Shown in pieces: positions 1-8,331 of a DNA stretch of 64,000 nt. This DNA is from an uncultured Lewinella sp. (GTDB lineage: Bacteria; Bacteroidota; Bacteroidia; Chitinophagales; Saprospiraceae). The notes under the pieces are model-generated. The model made no database searches. It saw nothing but the letters and a program-made list of their open reading frames with translations, and was not told the DNA's origin. The stretch is taken from assembly GCA_913057725.1 (NCBI GenBank), contig CAJXOS010000002.1, positions 49,149 through 113,148 of the forward strand, in the 5' to 3' direction. Within the stretch, counting starts at the first letter, position 1. Each line of letters opens with the position of its first letter. The translations under genes were made by a program, and so were the position numbers.

Positions 1-277
1 TCCACCCGTTCTGGTGATTCATAGTGTGGCTACCAACCGCATGGCCAGCAGCTTTTACTTGTTCGAATACTTCAGGGTGCTTCTGGATATTATCACCTAC
101 ACAGAAAAAAGTGGCTTTTGCGTTGTAAGCAGCCAATTGTTCCAGTACCCAGGGAGTAACTACTGGAATAGGGCCGTCATCAAACGTAAGGTAGAGCACC
201 TTTTCGCTGCTGGGAATTCTCCAGGTGAAGTTGGGGAAAAGTTCCTGGATGAACTTCGGGGTTTTAACGAGATACAT
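1..277 (-). CDS. Polysaccharide deacetylase (NodB domain), truncated by window edge
   Basis: This is the first 92 codons of a leftward gene whose 3' end lies outside the window. The reading begins MYLVKTPKFIQELFPNF and carries the NodB motif 1 TFDDGP (about residues 30-35) and the zinc-binding HTMNH motif (about residues 82-86). Those are the hallmarks of carbohydrate esterase family 4 enzymes, which remove N-acetyl or O-acetyl groups from peptidoglycan, chitin oligomers or exopolysaccharide. There is no signal peptide in the part seen. The start ATG is at 277. The long rightward frame over the same bases (14-472) is an antisense shadow. The substrate cannot be told from this fragment. Confidence 0.9.
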   Translation of the reverse strand, partial: MYLVKTPKFIQELFPNFTWRIPSSEKVLYLTFDDGPIPVVTPWVLEQLAAYNAKATFFCVGDNIQKHPEVFEQVKAAGHAVGSHTMNHQNGW

Positions 278-476
278 AAGGATTCGCAAATTAAAATGTT
301 CAAGGGATATTATTCTACAGTCTTAGCGGTACTGCATAGCGCAATACCGCATTCAAGTTTTCATTCAATAGTGCTAACCAACCAGGGAGATAAGAAGAAA
401 AACGGGTTTTTCCGCTTATGCTTGACGCTAAACACTAAGAGTTCAATTCAAAGCGCTTCAGCGTCGGTTTAATTGC

Positions 477-484
477 TACTTTTG
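477..484 (+). promoter_or_regulatory. Bacteroidota -7 element TACTTTTG
   Basis: Exact match to TAnnTTTG. No clear -33 TTG is seen at normal spacing. It would start a transcript near 491, about 145 nt before the poly-T hairpin at 576-636. Confidence 0.45.
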
Positions 485-490
485 CAGGAC

Positions 491-636
491 TTTTAGTAGG
501 GCAAGAAAAGCGATTTGCCGATGGGGAGAATCATTTATATCGCCTTTAGATTCCTGAGACCAAATTTCCTTGGCTAAAGTTTCGGTAGAAACGCACAAGG
601 CTTTGGTTTTGCTGCCTAAATGCGAAACTTTTTTTT
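491..636 (+). ncRNA. Candidate small RNA or attenuated leader upstream of gltX
   Basis: Bounded by a -7 element (477-484) and a terminator-like hairpin. The arm AAAGTTTCG (576-584) pairs with CGAAACTTT (623-631), and eight T residues follow (629-636). Part of the left arm, GTTTC (579-583), can instead pair with GAAAC (588-592) across a GGTA loop, so two mutually exclusive structures exist. It matches no RNA family that I recognise. It may be a stand-alone RNA or a leader of gltX, which starts 140 bases later. Confidence 0.35.
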
Positions 637-775
637 AAATCAACTCATTTTGGTATTAATTGTTCACAAATACCTGTCCTACTGACAATACCGGGGAACG
701 AAATTGATAGTTCCCAGCAACAGTCGAATAATAAATTTTTGACGATCGCTAAACCGCAAAAAACTGTTCTTCGCA

Positions 776-2326
776 ATGACTAAAGTACGCGTAAGATTTG
801 CTCCTAGTCCCACCGGTGCACTGCATATCGGTGGCGTTCGTACAGCTTTGTACAACTACTTACTGGCACGCCAAACCGGCGGTCAATTCATCCTCCGTAT
901 TGAGGATACGGATCAAACGCGTTACGTACCCGGTGCCGAAGACTATATAAAGGAAGCGCTAGAATGGTGTGGTCTTCATCCGGACGAAGGCCCTGGATAT
1001 GGCGGCGATTATGGGCCTTATCGTCAGTCAGAACGCAAAGTGCTGTACCAAAAGCATGCGCAAGATCTTGTGGACAATGACAAAGCCTACTATGCGTTTG
1101 ACACGCCAGAAGAATTAGATGCTCGCCGTGAGGCAGAAAAAGCAGCTGGTAACCATAGTTTCCGCTATGGTGTGCAGACGCGCGCCAGCATGCGCAATAG
1201 CGAAACGCTTTCAGCACAAGAGGTAGCAGACCTTTTGGCTGCTGATACTCCTTACACCATCCGCCTCAAAGTGCCTAGTGACGAGATCATCAAGATCCAG
1301 GATAGCGTTCGAGGAGAAGTCCAATTCCAAAGCAACGAGCTTGACGATAAGATCTTGCTAAAGACCGATGGTATGCCCACCTACCATTTGGCCAACATCG
1401 TGGACGATCACCTCATGGAGATCACTCATGTAATTAGAGGTGAGGAGTGGCTACCAAGTACTGCTCATCACGTACTCCTGTATCGTGCTTTTGGCTGGGA
1501 AGACACCATGCCTACCTTCGCGCACTTACCGTTAATCCTCAAGCCAACCGGTAAGGGTAAATTGAGTAAGCGTGATGGTGCCAAGCTTGGCATTCCCGTT
1601 TTCCCTTTGGCTTGGAAAGGCGACACGCCCGAAGATTCCTTTACAGGCTTCCGGGAGTTTGGTTTCGATCCCCGTGCTGTACTCAACTTTTTAGCGTTCC
1701 TGGGCTGGAACCCTGGAACCGAGCAAGAGATTTTCTCATTGGAGGAATTGATCGCAGCTTTCTCAGTGGAGAAAATTGGAAAAGCGGGTGCTCGTTTCGA
1801 CTTTGATAAAGCTAAGTGGTACAACCAACAGTACATCATCAATACGCCTGATGCCGATCTTTTGGCGACCATCAAGCCAATGCTTGCGGCCAAGGGAGTA
1901 GATAAGGATGACGCCTTCCTGGAAACTTTTGTGGGTCTGATGAAGGAGCGCGTGATCTTTTACGGCGACTTCTGGGAAAAAGGAAGTTATTTCTTCCAGG
2001 AGATCGAGCAGTATGATGAAAAGAATGCACGTAAGAAGTGGAAGCCTGAAAAGCAACCACTATTCGAAACCCTTCGTGACCAACTGAAGGCACTCGACGC
2101 CCCAGACGAGGCTGCTGTAGAGGCTTGCGTAAAAGCATTCATGGAAGCCAACGAATTAGGCTTCGGTGCCGTTTTACCTATACTGCGTTTAGGAGTGGCT
2201 GGCACTATGCAAGGGCCATCCATCTTTGCCGTAATGGCGCTATTAGGAATGGACGCAGTAGAGCAACGGCTCAACAAAGCCTTTGATGCTTTCAATGAAA
2301 TCAAAGCACGGGCTGCTAACGGCTAA
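776..2326 (+). CDS. gltX: Glutamate--tRNA ligase
   Basis: Cytoplasmic class I aminoacyl-tRNA synthetase that charges tRNA-Glu with glutamate. The 516 residues have the Rossmann-fold signature APSPTGALHIGG with the HIGH-type motif at 17-20, and the KMSKS-type loop KLSKR at 262-266. The C-terminal third is the helical anticodon-binding region. Length is normal to slightly long for bacterial GluRS. The ATG at 776 directly precedes the conserved TKVRVRFAPSPTG start. The gene stands alone and is followed by a strong intrinsic terminator. Whether it is discriminating (Glu only) or also charges tRNA-Gln was not determined. Confidence 0.97.
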   Translation: MTKVRVRFAPSPTGALHIGGVRTALYNYLLARQTGGQFILRIEDTDQTRYVPGAEDYIKEALEWCGLHPDEGPGYGGDYGPYRQSERKVLYQKHAQDLVDNDKAYYAFDTPEELDARREAEKAAGNHSFRYGVQTRASMRNSETLSAQEVADLLAADTPYTIRLKVPSDEIIKIQDSVRGEVQFQSNELDDKILLKTDGMPTYHLANIVDDHLMEITHVIRGEEWLPSTAHHVLLYRAFGWEDTMPTFAHLPLILKPTGKGKLSKRDGAKLGIPVFPLAWKGDTPEDSFTGFREFGFDPRAVLNFLAFLGWNPGTEQEIFSLEELIAAFSVEKIGKAGARFDFDKAKWYNQQYIINTPDADLLATIKPMLAAKGVDKDDAFLETFVGLMKERVIFYGDFWEKGSYFFQEIEQYDEKNARKKWKPEKQPLFETLRDQLKALDAPDEAAVEACVKAFMEANELGFGAVLPILRLGVAGTMQGPSIFAVMALLGMDAVEQRLNKAFDAFNEIKARAANG

Positions 2327-2360
2327 TAGTTTAGCCAACTTAGATGTAGTAATTTGACGG

Positions 2361-2399
2361 AAATGAATGTGCTTTCTTCTTGAGGCACATTCATTTTTT
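2361..2399 (+). terminator. Intrinsic terminator of gltX
   Basis: Perfect 12-bp stem AAATGAATGTGC / GCACATTCATTT (2361-2372 and 2385-2396) with a 12-nt loop, running into a T tract. Confidence 0.85.
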
Positions 2400-2433
2400 C
2401 CCGTTCTTAGGCAATACAGTATAGGAGAACAGC

Positions 2434-2451
2434 TTTGGCAATTTTGCCAAA
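2434..2451. promoter_or_regulatory. 18-bp perfect inverted repeat before the arsenate reductase
   Basis: TTTGGCAA, two-base spacer TT, TTGCCAAA. It lies 33 bases before the ATG at 2485 and downstream of the gltX terminator, so it belongs to the arsC promoter or leader. Symmetry and size fit a dimeric repressor site. No ArsR gene is in the window, so the binding protein is unknown. Confidence 0.5.
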
Positions 2452-2484
2452 ATGCAATCATCCAACTAAAACATTAGCTGACTC

Positions 2485-3132
2485 ATGCAATCTTCTGTTC
2501 TCTATCCAGAGCTCGGGCAATATGCCAACGAGCTACTAAAGAACCAAAGTGACGTTCTCACACCAGCGCGCAAGGAGCTTCTCTTACGCTTAGTTGACTT
2601 TATTAGTCGACAACTCTCAGAAGAGGGAGAGGTTCACTTGAACTTCATTTGTACCCACAACTCCCGACGTAGCCACATTTCACAGATCTGGGCAGCAGCG
2701 GGGGCGGCGCACTTCGGCCTGGCAAATGTATTTACCTACTCTGGCGGAACGGAGGCCACGGCCTTCCAACCTCGGGCAATTGTGGCTTTGGAACGTGCAG
2801 GCTTCAAAATCACTACGGAGGATGCTTCGATTGACAACCCTAAGTACGCTGTACAGTTTTCCGATCAGGTGCCCGGAACAACAGCTTGGTCTAAGACCTT
2901 CGACGATGAAGCCAACCCCAAGCAGCAATTTGCTGCAGTGATGACCTGTTCGGATGCCGACCAGAACTGTCCGTTCGTACCAGGCACTTCGCTGCGCTTA
3001 CCACTTACTTTTGAAGACCCCAAAGTAGCCGATGGTACCTCTTTCGAAAGTGTTCGCTACGATCAGAGCGTTAGGGAAATCGGCAAAGAGCTTTTGTGGG
3101 TGATGCGAGAAGTAGCTTTGCGCCCATTCTAG
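2485..3132 (+). CDS. arsC: Thioredoxin-coupled arsenate reductase / LMW phosphatase family
   Basis: Reduces arsenate to arsenite in the cytoplasm for export; the fold is the low-molecular-weight tyrosine phosphatase fold. The P-loop CX5R is C56-THNSR-R62. The redox pair sits in MTCSDADQNCP (C155 and C162), which matches the triple-cysteine relay of the pI258-type enzyme. At 215 residues it is about 80 longer than that enzyme, partly through a helical N-terminal extension of about 45 residues. No arsenite pump or ArsR lies next to it, so a general phosphatase role is possible, but all three cysteines favour arsenate reduction. An 18-bp palindrome precedes it. Confidence 0.8.
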   Translation: MQSSVLYPELGQYANELLKNQSDVLTPARKELLLRLVDFISRQLSEEGEVHLNFICTHNSRRSHISQIWAAAGAAHFGLANVFTYSGGTEATAFQPRAIVALERAGFKITTEDASIDNPKYAVQFSDQVPGTTAWSKTFDDEANPKQQFAAVMTCSDADQNCPFVPGTSLRLPLTFEDPKVADGTSFESVRYDQSVREIGKELLWVMREVALRPF

Positions 3133-3181
3133 CAGTACACGGCCATCTCTTATAGTCTTAATGCTTTACGTTCTTTCCGTC

Positions 3182-4351
3182 TCAATTGAGTATCGGGAAA
3201 TGCCCCCCTATACGCCTAATAAGGCTACCACGTAAGGCACAGGCCAGCTGGTGAACCATATCCCAATCACTTGGATGGAAAGCATCTGAGCCACTACACG
3301 AAGAAGGCAATGCTCGTTCATCGCCCGAGCATATCTCAAAAGTATTGGACCAATCTACATATTCGCTAGCCCCCCATTGACCTCCTGGCCGCAACCCAGC
3401 AACCGGAATTATTTGGATTTGCCCCGAAGCTGTTGCCTCCTTGTATTGCTCTACTGTAGTAATCGTTGCAGTTACCGTTTCGTAGATCGGCACCTCTTCT
3501 TCTACTTTAACCCATACAGAATCCTGCCACTCTGATTTAGTTTCGGTGCGATAGCCTGTGATTACTTCCGCACTAAAACACTCTGAGCTCCGATCTTCAT
3601 AATCCATACTTACATAAAGGCTGGTAACATCTAGCGTGGCTTCGTAATCAATACGCCAACCACCTGCATTCAAGTAATTAATCTGAAGCCAGTCTCCGTT
3701 ATATAGCACCGAGCTTGCTGAAGCAAAAGAAGCTTCCAGCGAATGCCAATTGGGATTGAGGTAACCAATCGCCTGCACCAGCACCCTTACTGTTCCCAGA
3801 TCGCGCATCTCAGCCAGATGGTTTCTGTAGCTATCATCCTCCGGAACGTATTCCAGAGCCCGAAGCAGCCAGGCATATGCTTCACGGGCTGCAAGTTTTT
3901 GATTGGCTCTAGCAGCCAAAAAAGAAGAAGCTGCTTTTTGGAAACAGTAATCTCCTGCCGCCAATCGTACATGCTCCATTAGCCGCTCCAATGATGGTTG
4001 ATCATAACGGAAAGGAAACTCAGGATACAGATGCGCGTAAGGCTGCACATCCACGTGCCGGTCTAACAGCTCAATATATAGGGGATAGATACGAAGCCAA
4101 CGGCCGGGATGGGCTTCCGCCTGTAGATCGCCAATTTGCCGAATGGCACGATCTTGAAGTGCGAGATAGCTATCGTGCAGGGTAACCAATGTACCATTGG
4201 CCGCAGGCTTATCTCGACGCATTCGTTGGTCCAGCTGACGCTTACTGACTTTGTATGCCCGATCATACTCTCCTGCTTCTAGGATTTTGAGAGCATCGAC
4301 ACAACTGAGTAAGAGAAAAACGAGAAATAGAGAGGTAGAGAATACGCGCAT
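3182..4351 (-). CDS. Predicted lipoprotein, function unknown
   Basis: 389 residues. The N-terminus MRVFSTSLFLVFLLLSC is a lipoprotein signal peptide with lipobox LLSC, so the mature protein should be anchored by cysteine 17 in the envelope. Residues about 25-190 are rich in helix (KRQLDQRMRR, LLRALEYVPEDDSYRNHL) and look like tetratricopeptide-style packing. The remainder is beta-rich, with alternating polar and hydrophobic residues and four cysteines. I do not recognise the family. It is convergent with arsC (49-bp gap) and preceded on its own strand by 135 bp without a gene. Confidence 0.75.
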   Translation of the reverse strand: MRVFSTSLFLVFLLLSCVDALKILEAGEYDRAYKVSKRQLDQRMRRDKPAANGTLVTLHDSYLALQDRAIRQIGDLQAEAHPGRWLRIYPLYIELLDRHVDVQPYAHLYPEFPFRYDQPSLERLMEHVRLAAGDYCFQKAASSFLAARANQKLAAREAYAWLLRALEYVPEDDSYRNHLAEMRDLGTVRVLVQAIGYLNPNWHSLEASFASASSVLYNGDWLQINYLNAGGWRIDYEATLDVTSLYVSMDYEDRSSECFSAEVITGYRTETKSEWQDSVWVKVEEEVPIYETVTATITTVEQYKEATASGQIQIIPVAGLRPGGQWGASEYVDWSNTFEICSGDERALPSSCSGSDAFHPSDWDMVHQLACALRGSLIRRIGGHFPILN

Positions 4352-4486
4352 ATGTTAGTGGGTTTCTGGAGCGATAAAAGCAAGCTCTTTAAAGATACCC
4401 TCTAATGCAACCGCCTTTTTTTATCAAAAAGTTAAACCCAACCCGATGGCGCGTTAAAAATGATAACAGCACGTATTAGCCCTCTC

Positions 4487-5023
4487 TTATAGCATTTTCG
4501 ACATTCGTACCATCCCTCGATAATTCGGATACATACGCGTGAAATCCAGTTGATAAAAACCGGTAGGTCGATAGCCCATTTTCTTGTAAAACATATGGGC
4601 GGTAAGCTGTGTGTCCATGGCCTCAAGCCAAATCAGATCTTTCCCCAGCGTTCGTGCCTTATCTGATACATAGTCCATAATTGCGCGCCCAATACCATTT
4701 CCGTGTGTATCCGGGTGGAGGTAAATTCGCTGCAGCTTAAACGCTGGAACTTCTGGAAAGTCCGGAGATTGATCATGCATTTTGTACCAAAGAATACCGG
4801 CATAATCTTCTTTCCACTTCACTAGATAATAAGGCGCATCCTGGCGTTGAGCATCACAAAGCACTTGCTCGCGATGGTAAGTATTATTTAAATACCAGGA
4901 AGATTCGTCTTGCCACATGTGAGCGTAAACCGGTGGGTAACACCTGGTCATAAGTGGAAGGACAAGTTCCGCGTTGTTTTCCTGAATGGGGATCAAAGTT
5001 AAGTTGGGAGCTAGCTCAATCAT
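4487..5023 (-). CDS. GNAT family N-acetyltransferase
   Basis: 178 residues with the GNAT fold. Motif A is LQRIYLHPDTHGNGIGRAIM, in which HGNGIG forms the acetyl-CoA pyrophosphate loop (about residues 112-117). It is followed by LIWLEAMDTQLTAHMFYKKMGY, the usual motif B. It transfers an acetyl group from acetyl-CoA to an amine. The C-terminal FYQLDFTRMYPNYRGMVRMSK resembles small-molecule acetyltransferases, but the substrate is unknown. It is last in the leftward run anmK, AraC regulator, DUF3291, GNAT (44-bp gap to the previous gene). Confidence 0.88.
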   Translation of the reverse strand: MIELAPNLTLIPIQENNAELVLPLMTRCYPPVYAHMWQDESSWYLNNTYHREQVLCDAQRQDAPYYLVKWKEDYAGILWYKMHDQSPDFPEVPAFKLQRIYLHPDTHGNGIGRAIMDYVSDKARTLGKDLIWLEAMDTQLTAHMFYKKMGYRPTGFYQLDFTRMYPNYRGMVRMSKML

Positions 5024-5067
5024 ACTTTAAAGCAGAATAGTCAGTAGATCATTAAATTCTAAAATCA

Positions 5068-5529
5068 CTAAAGTTGTTTTCCTTCTGGGCTAAATAATCT
5101 GCTCCAGTCGAAGGCTTCAGCACTTGGTCCCTGCTGCTGTAAAGTTTCCAGCTTGGCGGCTGCTTCGACTGGAGTAGGCTCATGCCCCTCCGGCACCCAC
5201 CACAATACCATATGTGGTCGTTCCATCTTTTCAAACCATTTCTTGCCTTGCCGCACGAAGTAGCTATGAGCAGTTTTATACACAAAATCCCGAAGCGTTT
5301 CCGGGCTTTCCCAGACCGACATATTGACGATAATCATATCATCCGCGAAGGGAGTCTCGATAGATGTTGCTGAAGTTCCTTCCTCATCCTTCAGGCGCCA
5401 AACAAAACCCTCCTGCTGTTCGGCCAGCTCATTGATAGGGCCAAGAAAATGAACGAACTCCCACATGAGCGGATGGTCAAGTGGTTCTAGCATGCGAGCT
5501 ATATTCAACTGAGCAAGTTGATACTTCAT
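5068..5529 (-). CDS. DUF3291 domain protein
   Basis: 153 residues beginning MKYQLAQLNIARM, a typical DUF3291 opening, with the conserved SVWESPETLRDFVY and PHMVLWWVPEGHEPT segments. The family has a dimeric alpha/beta ferredoxin-like fold related to antibiotic-biosynthesis monooxygenases; its function is unknown. I prefer ATG 5529 over an in-frame TTG at 5544, which would add five lysine/arginine-rich residues. It lies 26 bp after the AraC regulator and is probably in the same transcript. Confidence 0.82.
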   Translation of the reverse strand: MKYQLAQLNIARMLEPLDHPLMWEFVHFLGPINELAEQQEGFVWRLKDEEGTSATSIETPFADDMIIVNMSVWESPETLRDFVYKTAHSYFVRQGKKWFEKMERPHMVLWWVPEGHEPTPVEAAAKLETLQQQGPSAEAFDWSRLFSPEGKQL

Positions 5530-5555
5530 TCTTTTTTTAGACAAAAGAACGCCTT

Positions 5556-6485
5556 TTACGACAGCTTCGAAAGGTCATTTGTCGACAAAAACTGGTCGTT
5601 TTTTTCTCGCAGTCTTTTTCGGTATTCGCTAGCGGAGACTCCCAAATAGCGATAAATGTACTTACGGAAATAGCTTACCTCAGAGAAACCTAGCTCTTCG
5701 GCAATCTCGGCAATAGTTTTGTTACTGAACTTCAATAGCTGTTCGGCTTTGCTCAGTAATACGCCTCTGATTATCTGGGCCGCAGTTTGTTGATGAGCGG
5801 CCTGGCAAGCACGATCGAGTTGACGAGCACTGGTGTGCAAAAGATCAGTATAGAAGCTCAACTTCCGGTTTTCATAAACATGTTTCTGCACAGCATAGAG
5901 AAACTGGCTGTACAAGGCATTGTAGGTGCCCCGCTCATGATATACTTCGGCCAACGGTACTTGTCGTTCGAACAGGAGTAGGATTAGCTTAACATACTGC
6001 CTTACCAAGCCATTCGCCCCGTTTTTAGCAAACTCGGCCAGCAGCAATTGGAAGAGGTTTTCGATGGCCTCTCGGTCTTTTGCCCCAGCGGTAATCCGAA
6101 AATTCAACTCGCTAATATTTGCAGACAAGCTCGGAATGTCTGCGACTACCGCCGACAAGAATGCCGGTGAGAAGTGCATCAAATACCCCTTTACGTTTTC
6201 CTTGCCTGAACATGCGTGTACCGCACCGGGCGCTAATAAATAGAAATGATCTGCAGCTAAGGGATAGACCTGCTTTTCAATATCATAATCGCCAGCACCA
6301 CTTGCTACCCAGCTCATTTGATACAGATAGGGGTGGGCATGCGCATGATTGTCAGCACCTGTCCGAGCCGTTTGCTCAGTGATTTCTTCAATAAAGAAAT
6401 AGGGAGCGGAAATAGCAAAATCCCGTTCCTGGTATCGTCCATAACTAGGGATACCTCCACGTGGTGATATTTGAAATTGCGTCAT
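5556..6485 (-). CDS. AraC family transcriptional regulator
   Basis: 309 residues. The N-terminal half is cupin-like, with a histidine-rich strand DNHAHAHPYLYQMSW (about residues 45-59) and PLAADHFYLLAPGAVH, as in sugar- or metabolite-sensing AraC proteins. The C-terminal 100 residues carry two helix-turn-helix units, the second being KTIAEIAEELGFSEVSYFRKYI. It is encoded 30 bp after anmK and 26 bp before the DUF3291 gene, so it may control its own operon. The effector is unknown. Confidence 0.88.
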   Translation of the reverse strand: MTQFQISPRGGIPSYGRYQERDFAISAPYFFIEEITEQTARTGADNHAHAHPYLYQMSWVASGAGDYDIEKQVYPLAADHFYLLAPGAVHACSGKENVKGYLMHFSPAFLSAVVADIPSLSANISELNFRITAGAKDREAIENLFQLLLAEFAKNGANGLVRQYVKLILLLFERQVPLAEVYHERGTYNALYSQFLYAVQKHVYENRKLSFYTDLLHTSARQLDRACQAAHQQTAAQIIRGVLLSKAEQLLKFSNKTIAEIAEELGFSEVSYFRKYIYRYLGVSASEYRKRLREKNDQFLSTNDLSKLS

Positions 6486-6515
6486 CTTATTCAGCTCTTT
6501 TAGACGAGGATTACC

Positions 6516-7616
6516 CTATCCCCAATGCACAGCTCCACCCACAACCGCCCTACTAGCTCCAGTTACCGACGGTAAAACATTGGGCTGCTTCTGCCAGCGG
6601 AGGGCCCCAGCAAGCCCCATCAAAACCGCCTCCTTGAAGGCCGTGATTTCTGGTGTAGCGACTTCTAACTGTAGTGGCTGCACAGCTTGTGCAATCTGTT
6701 CGCACAAAAAGCTATTAAACCCACCACCACCAGCTACAAGAATTCGTTGTTGATCAGATAGACTCAACTTTTGCTGCATTGCCACCATTTCCACACTTCG
6801 TCCAATTTCTTCGGCGACGTGCACACATAGCGTATGAAGGCGGTCTGCTAACGACCAACGTTGATCCTGAAACAAAGGGAGGAGTCGTTCTTGCACCCAA
6901 TCATTACCCAATGATTTCGGAGGGGCTTGTTTCAAAAATGGCAACGCATTGGCCTGCTGAAACAAGTCTGGAATAACTTTACCGGAACGAGCCCTTTGCC
7001 CATTTTCATCATAAGCTTCACCGACTTCCTTCATCAAGGCATCCAATACCTGGTTGGCCCCCGTGATATCAAAGGCGATATAGTCATCTGGGGTTTGTAC
7101 ACTAATATTCGCGATCCCTCCCAAATTTAGGCAGGCAAAATAGTCCGAAAACAAATACTGATCCGCTAGTGGAGCAAGCGGTGCCCCTTGACCTCCTAGT
7201 GCCATATCCTGGGTGCGAAACTGGTCAATCACGGGCAAACCTAAGACTCCAGCCATTGCAGCCCCATCTCCAATCTGAGTCGTTGTATGCTGATCTGGAA
7301 AATGAAATACGGTATGCCCGTGGCTGGCCACAAAATCTGCCTTTATATGGTGTTCATCAATAAACTGCTGAATGGCTTTCCCATAGAGCATTCCGAGCTC
7401 GGTATGTAGAAGCCACAGCTCACGGCCATTAAGCGTTGGAGCCCCGCGAAGACGCTCTTGCCAACTCGTATCATAGGGAATAGTAGCTCCCTTATGCATC
7501 TCCCACCGCAAAAGTTGCTGAGGATCGGTTGAAGAAAAAGCGAAAGTGCACCACGCCAGGTCAATCCCATCCAGAGAGGAACCTGACATCAGACCAATTA
7601 CCTGGTAAACTGCCAT
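6516..7616 (-). CDS. anmK: Anhydro-N-acetylmuramic acid kinase
   Basis: Cell-wall recycling enzyme: it cleaves the 1,6-anhydro ring of anhydroMurNAc and phosphorylates it with ATP to give MurNAc-6-phosphate. It has the family opening GLMSGSSLDGIDLA, VASHGHTVFHFP, GDGAAMAGVLGLPVI, DFRT-type QFRTQD, GGQGAPLAP, NLGGIANIS and the C-terminal ATP-site motif LVAGGGGFNSFL. Length 366 is normal. It heads a leftward run with an AraC regulator. MurNAc-6-P would be processed by MurQ, which is not in the window. Confidence 0.95.
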   Translation of the reverse strand: MAVYQVIGLMSGSSLDGIDLAWCTFAFSSTDPQQLLRWEMHKGATIPYDTSWQERLRGAPTLNGRELWLLHTELGMLYGKAIQQFIDEHHIKADFVASHGHTVFHFPDQHTTTQIGDGAAMAGVLGLPVIDQFRTQDMALGGQGAPLAPLADQYLFSDYFACLNLGGIANISVQTPDDYIAFDITGANQVLDALMKEVGEAYDENGQRARSGKVIPDLFQQANALPFLKQAPPKSLGNDWVQERLLPLFQDQRWSLADRLHTLCVHVAEEIGRSVEMVAMQQKLSLSDQQRILVAGGGGFNSFLCEQIAQAVQPLQLEVATPEITAFKEAVLMGLAGALRWQKQPNVLPSVTGASRAVVGGAVHWG

Positions 7617-7715
7617 AGTCAGAATGATTTAATACCAATAAATGCTGGTCTGGTGTGTCCTAGTTCGTCTGGTCCTATCGTGAAAGCTAAAACCTACAAA
7701 TAGAAAGCTGATTGC

Positions 7716-8057
7716 CTATTCTACTTTCAATTCGAGAGAATACTCAGCTACTGCTTCAATTTCATCAGCATCGAGTAGGTTTTCGAATGGCGTCATTGCT
7801 CCGCGACCTTTAGTGATAACAGCGATACGCTCTTCCATTGTCAAGGCCGAAGTAGTAAGATTAAATGCCCCACTAGCCCCCATATCACCATACAAGCCAT
7901 GACAAGTGACGCAATACTGCTTGTAGATTTTTTTACCGTCGGGCTTAGCCGGCGCAGCTGCTGCTGGCTGTGATGAAGGAGTATCTGATGAAGACTCAGC
8001 GCCACCACACGCCCATACTGCAGTAGCAATAGCACAGAAAATTAGAAGTTGTTTCAT
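7716..8057 (-). CDS. c-type cytochrome lipoprotein
   Basis: 113 residues. Signal peptide and lipobox (AVWAC, cysteine 17) are followed by a serine/alanine/proline linker, then one haem-binding CVTCH motif (about residues 49-53) and a likely methionine axial ligand in RGAMTPF. This is a small membrane-tethered class I cytochrome c that carries electrons in the periplasm. It is divergent from a prohibitin-like gene across a 274-bp region with repeated GTAGTAC motifs. Its redox partner is not evident. Confidence 0.9.
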   Translation of the reverse strand: MKQLLIFCAIATAVWACGGAESSSDTPSSQPAAAAPAKPDGKKIYKQYCVTCHGLYGDMGASGAFNLTTSALTMEERIAVITKGRGAMTPFENLLDADEIEAVAEYSLELKVE

Positions 8058-8102
8058 ATGAATACCCGATACTTTTTTGATGAAATAGCCAAGGATGTAA
8101 AA

Positions 8103-8250
8103 GTAGTACGCTGGTCGGAAAAAAGCGTTGTTTCTCCCGCAAAAAGCGGCGCTCGTCCAAAATTCAAACCTCTTTATAGAGATAAACTGTTACCTTGTTA
8201 AGTATTGTAGTACTACTTGAAATCTTCGCTATGCGACTACGGTGTAGTAC
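8103..8250. promoter_or_regulatory. GTAGTAC repeats in divergent cytochrome/prohibitin region
   Basis: GTAGTAC occurs at 8103-8109, 8207-8213 and 8244-8250. The middle copy is part of the perfect 10-bp palindrome GTAGTACTAC (8207-8216). Three copies of a heptamer in 150 bp suggests an operator cluster. No TAnnTTTG element is seen for the rightward gene. Confidence 0.35.
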
Positions 8251-8279
8251 TTCCTAATCAAAAAATCTAGATTAGGAAG
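8250..8279. repeat. Inverted repeat with 10-bp arms
   Basis: CTTCCTAATC (8250-8259) and GATTAGGAAG (8270-8279) are perfect complements around a 10-nt spacer. It lies 52 bp before the prohibitin-like ATG, between divergent genes, so it is an operator or 5' leader hairpin rather than a terminator of either gene. Confidence 0.5.
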
Positions 8280-8331
8280 CTAGTTTTCCTACGATACATA
8301 ACTAAAAAAGTAAATAATAGTTATCTAAGTC

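Larger units (their letters stand above)
278..775. other. 498-bp gap between deacetylase and gltX, with RNA-like elements
   Basis: No convincing protein gene is visible. Reading rightward the gap holds a TACTTTTG -7 element at 477-484, then a 9-bp stem (576-584 with 623-631) followed by eight T residues. These are annotated separately. An 18-codon ATG frame at 519-575 is too short to call. The last 140 bases before gltX show no clear -7 element. Confidence 0.5.

Noticed and set aside
14..472. Rightward frame of 152 codons at the window start
   Set aside because: It is antisense to a clear polysaccharide deacetylase fragment with TFDDGP and HTMNH motifs and has no family resemblance.
1468..1893. 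Antisense frames inside gltX (also in dnaB, pheT, cysS, rny and ftsK)
   Set aside because: They mirror codon patterns of the real gene, have low-complexity serine or arginine-rich translations, and no start signals.
8250..8279. Inverted repeat read as a terminator
   Set aside because: It lies between divergent genes, so no transcript ends there; kept as an operator or leader candidate.
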